64,000 nt of DNA from contig NZ_AP022563.1 of assembly GCF_010726645.1 (NCBI RefSeq), forward strand, positions 1,426,001-1,490,000, given 5' to 3'. Made by a program: the position numbers and the translations under genes. Below, in pieces: positions 57,518-64,000 of the stretch. The notes beneath the pieces were generated by a model that was not told the DNA's origin, did not search any database, and worked only from the letters and a program-made list of their open reading frames with translations. The stretch's first letter is position 1. Every line of letters starts with the position of its first letter. Origin of the DNA: Mycolicibacterium duvalii. Its GTDB lineage: Bacteria > Actinomycetota > Actinomycetes > Mycobacteriales > Mycobacteriaceae.

Positions 57518-59767
57518 TCACCGTAAGTCGAACCGGTCGTTGTTCATCACCTTGACCCAGGCAGCGACGAAGTCCTCGACGAACTTGCCCTTGCTGTCGT
57601 CCTGCGCGTAGACCTCGGCGATGCCGCGCAGCACCGAGTTCGAGCCGAACACCAGGTCGTTGGCCGTGGCCGTCCAGCGAGGTTCACCGGTGACGCGGTC
57701 GCGACCGTCGTAGACGTTCTCCGTGGCCTCCGAAGGCTTCCACTCCGTCCGCATGTCGAGCAGGTTGACGAAGAAGTCGTTGCTCAACACCCCCGGCTTG
57801 TCGGTGAACACGCCGTGCTTGCTGCTGCCGTGGTTGACATTGAGCACGCGCAGACCACCGATGAGCGCAGCGAACTCCGGAGCGGTCAGGTCGAGCATGT
57901 AGGCCCGCTCGACCAGCAGCTGCTCCAGCGGCGCCTTCTCACCCGGCCGGACGAAGTTGCGGAAACCGTCGGCCCGCGGTTCGAGCACCGCGAACGACTC
58001 CACATCGGTCTGCTCCTGCGTGGCGTCGGTGCGTCCCGGCGCAAAGTGCACGTCGATCTCGTAGCCCGCGTCGCGCGCGGCCTTCTCGACGGCCGCCGAA
58101 CCGCCCAACACGATGATGTCGGCCAGCGACACCTTCTTGCCGCCGGTGGCCGAGGAGTTAAACTCCTGCGCCACCCGCTCGAGCACCGGAAGCGCCTTGG
58201 CCAGCTCGGCCGGCTCGTTGGCCTCCCAGTTCTTCTGCGGCTCCAGCCGGACCCGGGCGCCGTTCGCGCCGCCGCGCTTGTCGGTGCCGCGGAAGCTGGC
58301 TGCCGACGCCCACGCCGTCTTGATCAGCTGCTGCACGGTCAGGCCGGAGTCGAGCAGCTTGGTCTTCAGCGCGGCGATGTCGGACTCGTCGATCAGCTCG
58401 TGGTCGACCGCCGGCACCGGGTCCTGCCAGACCTGCTGCTGCTCGGGGATCCACGGCCCGAGGTAGCGGCTCACGGGTCCCATGTCGCGGTGCATCAGCT
58501 TGAACCATGCACTGGCGAAGGCCGCGTCCATCTCCTCGGGATGATCGAGCCAGCGCCGGGTGATCTTGCCGTAGATCGGGTCTTGGCGCATCGACACGTC
58601 GGTGACCAGCATCGTCGGCTTGCGCGGCGGACCGCCGAACGGATCCGGGATCACCGCCTCGGCGTCCTTGGCCTCGAACTGCCACGCTCCGGCGGGGCTC
58701 TTGGTCAGCTCCCACTCATAGCCGTAGAGGATCTCCAGGTAGCGGTTGCTCCACTGCGTCGGCTTGTCGGTCCAGACCACTTCCAGACCGCTGGTGACGG
58801 TGTCGCCGGCCTTGCCGGAGCCGAACGGGCACTTCCAGCCCAGGCCCTGCTCCTCGAGCGGAGCACCCTCGGGCTCGGGACCCATGCCCTCGTCGGGGCC
58901 GGCCCCGTGGGTCTTGCCCAGGGTGTGGCCACCGACGATCAGCGCGGCGGTCTCCTCGTCGTTCATCGCCATCCGGCCGAACGTCTCGCGGATGTCGTGG
59001 GCCGCGGCCAGCGGATCCGGCTTGCCTTCCGGGCCTTCGGGATTGACGTAGATCAGGCCCATGGTGGTCGCACCGAACGGCTCGGCCAGCTTGCGATCGC
59101 TGTCGTTGGTGCCGCCGTAGCGCTTGTCGGTGCCCAGCCAGGTGTCCTCCTGGCCCCACAGCATCTCCTCGGGCTCCCAGATGTCCTCGCGGCCGAACGC
59201 GAAACCGGCGGTCTTGAAGCCGGAGACCTCGAGCGCAGCATTGCCCGCGTAGGCGATCAGGTCCGCCCACGAGATCTTGTTGCCGTACTTCTGCTTGATC
59301 GGCCAGAGCAGGCGGCGGGCCTTGTCCAGGTTGGCGTTGTCGGGCCAGCTGTTGAGCGGGGCGAAGCGCTGCGCGCCCTGCCCGGCGCCGCCGCGGCCGT
59401 CGAAGATGCGGTAGGTGCCCGCGGCGTGCCAGCTCATCCGGATGAACAGACCCGCGTAGCTGCCGTAGTCGGCCGGCCACCAGTCCTGGGAGGTGGTGAT
59501 GACCTCGAAGACGTCACGCTTGAAGGCCTCGACGTCGAGCTTGGCGAACTCCTCGGCGTAGTCGAAGTCCGCGCCGAGGGGGTTGCCCTTCTCGTTCTGC
59601 TTGTGCAGCACCGACACGTCGACCTGCTCGGGCCACCAGTCGCGGTTGGTCAGCGGAGCGTGCGACTTGGGCTTCGGGGATTCGATGACCGGGTTTTCGC
59701 TTTCGCTGTCGCTGGCGGTCTTGCTGTCAGCGTGCGGGGGCCGAGCATCGGAGGTATCAGATGACAC
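57518..59767 (-). CDS. katG: Catalase-peroxidase
   Basis: KatG (749 residues) is the bifunctional haem enzyme that activates isoniazid in mycobacteria. The distal site is in [20 protein letters not shown], the proximal haem ligand His in [16 protein letters not shown], and the Met-Tyr-Trp adduct residues are conserved ([20 protein letters not shown]). Two peroxidase-like halves are present. The GTG at 59767 follows AGGAAGGG; it gives [12 protein letters not shown], like other mycobacterial KatG. It is 49 bases downstream of furA, in the usual furA-katG unit. Confidence 0.96.
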   Translation of the reverse strand: MSSDTSDARPPHADSKTASDSESENPVIESPKPKSHAPLTNRDWWPEQVDVSVLHKQNEKGNPLGADFDYAEEFAKLDVEAFKRDVFEVITTSQDWWPADYGSYAGLFIRMSWHAAGTYRIFDGRGGAGQGAQRFAPLNSWPDNANLDKARRLLWPIKQKYGNKISWADLIAYAGNAALEVSGFKTAGFAFGREDIWEPEEMLWGQEDTWLGTDKRYGGTNDSDRKLAEPFGATTMGLIYVNPEGPEGKPDPLAAAHDIRETFGRMAMNDEETAALIVGGHTLGKTHGAGPDEGMGPEPEGAPLEEQGLGWKCPFGSGKAGDTVTSGLEVVWTDKPTQWSNRYLEILYGYEWELTKSPAGAWQFEAKDAEAVIPDPFGGPPRKPTMLVTDVSMRQDPIYGKITRRWLDHPEEMDAAFASAWFKLMHRDMGPVSRYLGPWIPEQQQVWQDPVPAVDHELIDESDIAALKTKLLDSGLTVQQLIKTAWASAASFRGTDKRGGANGARVRLEPQKNWEANEPAELAKALPVLERVAQEFNSSATGGKKVSLADIIVLGGSAAVEKAARDAGYEIDVHFAPGRTDATQEQTDVESFAVLEPRADGFRNFVRPGEKAPLEQLLVERAYMLDLTAPEFAALIGGLRVLNVNHGSSKHGVFTDKPGVLSNDFFVNLLDMRTEWKPSEATENVYDGRDRVTGEPRWTATANDLVFGSNSVLRGIAEVYAQDDSKGKFVEDFVAAWVKVMNNDRFDLR

Positions 59768-59816
59768 TGTGTTCCCTTCCTGATCCATACATTCGGTAAA
59801 TGATGGGGCTGTTTGA

Positions 59817-60260
59817 TCACGGATGTGATCGGGACATACGAGATGCCGTGCACCGAGGGCAGAACCCCCAGTAGATGACCTCCGCCTCGTCGACGTCGAA
59901 GCCGAGGTCGTCGGAAGCCGTCAGGCACGGGGCGTCGCCGACCGCGCAATCCACGTCGGCGATCACCCCGCAGGACCGGCACACCATGTGGTGGTGGTTG
60001 TCGGCGACCCGGGTCTCATACCGGGCCACCGAGCCTGCCGGCTGTATCCGTCGAACCAACCCCGTCGCGGCCAGCGCGTTGAGCGCGTCATAGACCGTTT
60101 GACGGGAGATGTCGGGCAGCACGTCGCGTGCAGCCCTGATGATGAGCTCAGTGTCAGCATGCGGATGCTGTTCGACTGCCTGCAGCACCGCCATCCGGGG
60201 ACGGGTGACGCGCAGAGCGGCCGAGCGGAGCGCGCCCGCATAGTCGGAATCTTCGGCCAT
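59817..60260 (-). CDS. furA: FurA, redox/iron-responsive Fur-family repressor of katG
   Basis: FurA (147 residues) represses its own promoter and the downstream katG, and is released by peroxide. The DNA-binding helix ([20 protein letters not shown]), the regulatory histidine cluster ([14 protein letters not shown], metal site) and the C-terminal CPRC motif ([11 protein letters not shown]) are present. The ATG at 60260 has GAGAGG touching it, too close for a normal ribosome-binding site; the promoter elements fit a leaderless transcript. Length equals the family standard. Confidence 0.95.
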   Translation of the reverse strand: MAEDSDYAGALRSAALRVTRPRMAVLQAVEQHPHADTELIIRAARDVLPDISRQTVYDALNALAATGLVRRIQPAGSVARYETRVADNHHHMVCRSCGVIADVDCAVGDAPCLTASDDLGFDVDEAEVIYWGFCPRCTASRMSRSHP

Positions 60261-60266
60261 CCTCTC

Positions 60267-60298
60267 GATCTTGGCCCCTTTTCTGGACGGAATCAAGT
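60267..60298 (-). promoter_or_regulatory. furA promoter and probable FurA operator
   Basis: On the minus strand a TTGATT hexamer (60290-60295) and a CAAGAT hexamer (60267-60272) are separated by 17 bases, a good -35/-10 pair. The AT-rich spacer (CCAGAAAAGGGG) resembles the conserved mycobacterial FurA-binding region. The -10 box lies seven bases from the furA ATG, so the transcript would start at or next to the start codon. Confidence 0.6.
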
Positions 60299-60394
60299 TT
60301 TTCTCGAAAGTTGGCGCGCGTGTTGCGAAAACGGTGCGCCGGGGCCCGGGCACCGCTCGGGCTTTCGCTCCTCCGGGCCGGGTACGCGGCAGTC

Positions 60395-60611
60395 ATGACT
60401 GAAGGGGGCCCTCGTCACCGGCGCCTCCAGGGCAGCAAGGACGACCCGGCCGACGTAGCCCGTCAGGGCTTCGAGGCACTCATGCGCGGGGGCAAGCAGG
60501 TGGTGGTCAGTTCACTGAGCTCAAAGGCGATGGGGCGCCGTCGCGCAGGTGCTGCCTGGCTCGGTGAAAGCCGCGGGCAGTCGGCTGATCTCGGTGCCGA
60601 TGGGGCGCTGA
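60395..60611 (+). pseudogene. Remnant of a short-chain dehydrogenase gene with internal deletion and frameshift
   Basis: Two ends of an SDR gene are fused. Near 60408 one frame reads ALVTGASR, the start of the NAD-binding Rossmann motif. From about 60434 a different frame reads SKDDPADVARQGFEALMRGG, the C-terminal part of SDR proteins of this group, and after a one-base insertion near 60531 the tail AQVLPGSVKAAGSRLISVPM follows with a stop at 60609-60611. The catalytic middle (Ser-Tyr-Lys) is missing, about 180 codons. It is divergent from furA. Confidence 0.6.
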
Positions 60612-60617
60612 CGCCCG

Positions 60618-61775
60618 TCAGGGCAGAGCTCCGAGGAAGACGTTCAGCGGTCCCGGCGGCGGTTCCGGCGCCGCGGGCGCGACCGGCGCCGAAGGCTCCG
60701 GAACGGCGATGGGCCCGGCCACCGGGGCGGGATTGCTCAGATGCGGGCGCCCGGCCGGTGACGGCATCTGTTCGGCGGGTGCCATCTGGGCTGGCGCCGA
60801 AGCCACCTCTGCCACCGGGGAAACCTGGGGGCTTGTTTCGGCGACGGCGGTGTTCTCAACTGCACTGTTCGCGACCGCAGTGTCCTCGACCGCGGGGGTC
60901 ACCGGCACCGACGCCGATCGCCGCGGGGTGCTGACCTCCGGAACCGCCTCGACCGCGGGCGCGGCTTCGGCGACGATCGTCGACTCCGGCGAGGAGCCGG
61001 CGTCGCGCTGGGTGGCGCCGGCTACGTCCGGCCGTGCCAGCACCGGCTCGGGTGCCGGTGCCGGGACGGCGGGTTCGGGGTCTCCCGAGGGGGCGGAGGT
61101 CGGCTCGGCTACGGCGCTGGCCGGTTCAGGTGCCGGCGCCGGGGTCGGGCTGACACCGACGAAGGCGTACAACGCGACTCCGACGACGGCGGCGACGCCG
61201 ACCGCGGCGGCGATCCGCAGCGGGACGCGGGCACCCGCCGACTGCAGAGTTGCACGACTGGTGTCGACGAGCCGGGCCATGGAGTCGCGGGCGTTGTCGC
61301 CGACCGCGGCCAGCCGGGCGCCGACCCCGTCGCGGACGGGGCCAGGCTCCGCGGAGCGGTGCGGTACCAGCGCCGTCAGCCGCTGCAACGCCGAACCGGT
61401 GTCGTCGGCGTGGGTCGCCCGAGCGGCGCCGTAGGCCATCGCCAGGTGCGGGGCGATGTGCCGCGCGGTGCGGTTGCGCCCTTCGCGGGCCTCGTCCGGG
61501 GTGATCGTCTCGATCGCGTCGAAGCCGTAGAGCCGCAGCTTGGTCCGCAGCCGGATGCCGTGCTGGCGGCCGTCCTCGGTCCAGGTCAGATGCACGCTGT
61601 CGATGTCGTGGTCGGTTTGCGCGGCGAACGCCTGCACGCTCTGCGCGGCAGCCTTGGCTACCTCGTCGACCGAGGTGACCGCGACGACCTCCTCGGCCAG
61701 GACCGTGCCGCTGCTGGTGTCGAGAAGCACCCACACCGCGCTCGTCGCGGTCAGTGACAAGCCCATTACCCGCAT
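60618..61775 (-). CDS. DUF7159-type membrane protein with long extracellular Pro/Ala-rich tail
   Basis: The 385-residue protein starts MRVMGLSLTATSAVWVLLDT and has an N-terminal domain (about 1-150) similar to that at 43341-44159. A membrane helix (IAAAVGVAAVVGVALYAFVG, about 185-205) follows, then a 180-residue low-complexity tail rich in Pro, Ala, Glu and Val that would lie outside the membrane. The ATG at 61775 has AGGGG nine bases upstream. I know no function; the shared N-terminal domain suggests an actin/hexokinase-like fold but key motifs are not visible. Confidence 0.8.
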   Translation of the reverse strand: MRVMGLSLTATSAVWVLLDTSSGTVLAEEVVAVTSVDEVAKAAAQSVQAFAAQTDHDIDSVHLTWTEDGRQHGIRLRTKLRLYGFDAIETITPDEAREGRNRTARHIAPHLAMAYGAARATHADDTGSALQRLTALVPHRSAEPGPVRDGVGARLAAVGDNARDSMARLVDTSRATLQSAGARVPLRIAAAVGVAAVVGVALYAFVGVSPTPAPAPEPASAVAEPTSAPSGDPEPAVPAPAPEPVLARPDVAGATQRDAGSSPESTIVAEAAPAVEAVPEVSTPRRSASVPVTPAVEDTAVANSAVENTAVAETSPQVSPVAEVASAPAQMAPAEQMPSPAGRPHLSNPAPVAGPIAVPEPSAPVAPAAPEPPPGPLNVFLGALP

Positions 61776-61920
61776 AGCTACCCCTAGTCGACTACCAGTG
61801 ATGGCTGTTTATCGGTGCTCCTGGGACAGATGTTACTCAGGTCACCCATCGGCGCCGGATCCCCGACGGCGAACCCCGCCACCCGCACACCGCGAAGCCC
61901 CCGCGATAGCTGTGGCCGCG

Positions 61921-64000
61921 CTAGCTGCCGGCGCGCTCCAACGTCTCGTTGAAGGTCTTGCTCGGGCGCATCACCGCGGTCGTCTTCTCCCGGTCCGGGT
62001 AGTAGTAGCCGCCGATGTCGACTGACTCGCCCTGGACCTCGTTGAGCTCGGAGATGATCGTCTCCTCCTGCTCGGCCAGCGCCTTGGCCAGCGGCTTGAA
62101 GTACTCGGCGAGCTCGCTGTCGCTGCTCTGCTGGGCCAGCTCCTGGGCCCAGTACAGGCTCAGATAGAACTGGCTGCCGCGGTTGTCGAGTTCGCCGGCC
62201 TTGCGTGACGGGCCCTTGTCGTTGTCGAGCAGCGTGCCGATCGCCGCGTCGAGGGTCTTGCCCAGCAGCGCGGCCCGTTCGTTGTCGGTCTTGCGGCCCA
62301 GGTCTTCGAAGCAGGCGCCGAGGGCCAGGAACTCGCCGAGCGAATCCCAGCGCAGGTGGTTCTCCTCGAGCAGCTGGTGCACATGCTTGGGTGCCGAGCC
62401 GCCGGCCCCGGTCTCGTACATGCCGCCGCCGGCCATCAGCGGCACGATCGAGAGCATCTTGGCGCTGGTGCCCAGCTCCAGGATCGGGAACAGGTCGGTC
62501 AGGTAGTCACGCAGGATGTTGCCGGTCACCGCGATCGTGTCTTGCCCGCGGATCACCCGTTCCAGCGTGTACCGCATCGCCCATACCTGCGGCAGGATCG
62601 TGATCTCCAGACCCTCGGTGTCCTCTTCCTTGAGGTAGGTCTTGACCTTCTTGCGCAGCTCATTCTCGTGCGGGCGTTCGTCGTCGAGCCAGAACACCGC
62701 GGTCATGCCCGACGCCCGGGCCCGGCTGACCGCCAGCTTGACCCAGTCCCGGATCGCGGCGTCCTTGACGATCGGCATGCGCCAGATGTCACCGGTCTCG
62801 ACGTTCTGGCTCAGCAGCACCTCGCCGGTGTCGACGTCGACGATGTCGGCGACCCCGTCCTCGGGAATCTCGAAGGTCTTGTCGTGGGAGCCGTACTCCT
62901 CGGCTTTCATCGCCATCAACCCGACGTTGGGGACGGTGCCCATGGTGGTGGGGTCGAACTGGCCGTGGGTCTTACAGAAGTTGATGATCTCCTGGTAGAT
63001 CCGGGAGAACGTGGATTCCGGGTTGACGGCCTTGGTGTCCTTGGTGCGGCCGTCGGCGCCGTACATCTTGCCGCCGAGCCGGATCATCGCCGGCATCGAC
63101 GCGTCGACGATCACGTCCGACGGCGAGTGGAAGTTGGTGATTCCGCGCGCCGAGTCGACCATCGCCAGCTCGGGGCGGTGTTCGTGGCAGCGGTGGATGT
63201 CCTCGATGATGTCGTCCCGCTGGGACGCGGGCAGCTTCTCGATCTTGTCGTACAGGTCGCTCATGCCGTTGTTGACGTTGACCCCGAGTTCGTCGAACAG
63301 CTTCTGGTGCTTGGCGAACGCGTCCTTGTAGAAGACCTTCACCGCGTGGCCGAACACGATGGGGTGGCTGACCTTCATCATGGTCGCCTTGACGTGCAGC
63401 GAGAACATCACGCCGGTCTCGTAGGCGTCCTGCATCTGCTCTTCGTAGAAGTCGCACAGCGCCTTCTTGCTCATGAACATGCTGTCGATGACGTCGCCGG
63501 CCTCCAGCGCCACCTCCGGCTTGAGCACCAGCGCCTCGCCACTCTTCGTGGTCAACACCATCTTGACCTTGCGATCCTTGTCGATGGTCATCGACTTCTC
63601 GCCGTGGTAGAAGTCGCCGTCCTTCATGGTCGCCACATGGGTGCGGGAGGCCTGCGACCACTGCCCCATGCTGTGCGGGTGTTTGCGGGCGAACTCCTTG
63701 ACCGCCTTCGGGGCGCGCCGATCCGAGTTGCCCTGGCGCAGAACGGGGTTGACCGCGCTGCCGAGAACCTTCGCGTAGCGGTCCTTGATCTCTTTTTCTT
63801 CGTCGTTCTTGGGGTCGCCCGGGTAGTCGGGCAGGTCGTAACCCTTGGCCTTGAGCTCCTTGATGGCGGCCAGCAGCTGCGGTACCGAGGCGCTGATGTT
63901 GGGCAGCTTGATGATGTTGGTCTCGGGCAGCTGGGTCAGCTCGCCGAGCTCGGCGAGGTTGTCGGGCACCTTCTGCTCGTCGGTGAGCCGGTCGCTGAAC
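61921..64000 (-). CDS. icd2: NADP-dependent isocitrate dehydrogenase, monomeric type (5' end outside window)
   Basis: The visible 692 residues of a roughly 745-residue monomeric isocitrate dehydrogenase convert isocitrate to 2-oxoglutarate with NADP. Signature stretches are [60 protein letters not shown] and [13 protein letters not shown] [20 protein letters not shown]. This enzyme (Rv0066c in M. tuberculosis) is distinct from the dimeric Icd1. The reading frame is open at position 64000, so the start lies outside the window. The 145-base gap to the DUF7159 gene holds no other gene. Confidence 0.95.
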   Translation of the reverse strand, partial: FSDRLTDEQKVPDNLAELGELTQLPETNIIKLPNISASVPQLLAAIKELKAKGYDLPDYPGDPKNDEEKEIKDRYAKVLGSAVNPVLRQGNSDRRAPKAVKEFARKHPHSMGQWSQASRTHVATMKDGDFYHGEKSMTIDKDRKVKMVLTTKSGEALVLKPEVALEAGDVIDSMFMSKKALCDFYEEQMQDAYETGVMFSLHVKATMMKVSHPIVFGHAVKVFYKDAFAKHQKLFDELGVNVNNGMSDLYDKIEKLPASQRDDIIEDIHRCHEHRPELAMVDSARGITNFHSPSDVIVDASMPAMIRLGGKMYGADGRTKDTKAVNPESTFSRIYQEIINFCKTHGQFDPTTMGTVPNVGLMAMKAEEYGSHDKTFEIPEDGVADIVDVDTGEVLLSQNVETGDIWRMPIVKDAAIRDWVKLAVSRARASGMTAVFWLDDERPHENELRKKVKTYLKEEDTEGLEITILPQVWAMRYTLERVIRGQDTIAVTGNILRDYLTDLFPILELGTSAKMLSIVPLMAGGGMYETGAGGSAPKHVHQLLEENHLRWDSLGEFLALGACFEDLGRKTDNERAALLGKTLDAAIGTLLDNDKGPSRKAGELDNRGSQFYLSLYWAQELAQQSSDSELAEYFKPLAKALAEQEETIISELNEVQGESVDIGGYYYPDREKTTAVMRPSKTFNETLERAGS

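Noticed and set aside
48902..60260. Whole stress/signalling region considered as a recently acquired genomic island
   Set aside because: No tRNA, integrase, attachment-site repeat or evident composition change marks its borders; katE, furA-katG and the eRF1-like gene are ordinary mycobacterial genes.

Overview
The window reads as chromosomal DNA of a high-GC, fast-growing-type mycobacterium (Mycobacterium/Mycolicibacterium). The evidence is gene content and order. Positions 124-12378 carry the block known in M. tuberculosis as Rv1821-Rv1832 (secA2, a CDP-alcohol phosphatidyltransferase, two DUF881 proteins around a small basic protein, gcvH, garA, a MerR regulator, a DUF151 nuclease-like protein, a second MerR regulator, gcvP). 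Elsewhere there are an MmpS/MmpL pair, a DUF732 secreted protein, a furA-katG unit and a monomeric NADP isocitrate dehydrogenase. Names and functions rest on my reading of the translations; no database search was run.

Layout. 0.1-4.0 kb: thioesterase and gcvP behind a tandem glycine riboswitch. 4.0-12.4 kb: core metabolic, regulatory and export genes, all on the minus strand. 12.5-16.4 kb: two tandem BacA/Rv1819c-like ABC transporters. 16.4-25.7 kb: lipid/steroid-flavoured accessory genes (FAD enzyme and VOC protein behind a KstR-like operator, TetR and deazaflavin-type reductase, secreted S1 protease, a three-gene operon of esterase, sterol-desaturase-like protein and amine oxidase-like protein, and an MFS pump). 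25.8-28.0 kb: malQ. 28.0-29.5 kb: an IS30-family element sitting in the middle of a long palindrome. 29.6-36 kb: small secreted protein, a predicted diiron protein translationally coupled to a ferredoxin-type reductase, Nudix hydrolase, hypothetical proteins and a P450. 36.1-40.7 kb: mmpS-mmpL-DUF732 operon and small secreted proteins. 40.8-48.8 kb: MFS, acyl-CoA dehydrogenase-like monooxygenase, DUF7159-type protein, ethanolamine-type permease, lipoprotein and tex. 48.9-60.6 kb: a stress and signalling region (large catalase KatE, a bacterial eRF1/Balon-like protein, CheR-PAS, glycosyltransferase, CheB, STAS-ATPase protein, KatG-FurA). 60.6-64 kb: a second DUF7159-type protein and icd2, which runs off the end.

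The most unusual stretch is 51.05-60.61 kb. It holds four broken genes: a UdgX-like gene and a short-chain dehydrogenase gene that each kept only their two ends, and two signalling genes (CheR-PAS and STAS-ATPase) that each carry one single-base frameshift. The intact genes around them (katE, the eRF1-like gene, cheB, katG, furA) form an oxidative-stress and signalling neighbourhood. Whether this is real decay or uncorrected sequence error is the main open question.

No tRNA, rRNA or CRISPR array was seen. No stretch longer than 300 bases lacks a gene; the longest non-coding stretch (3730-4017) is mostly the glycine riboswitch.
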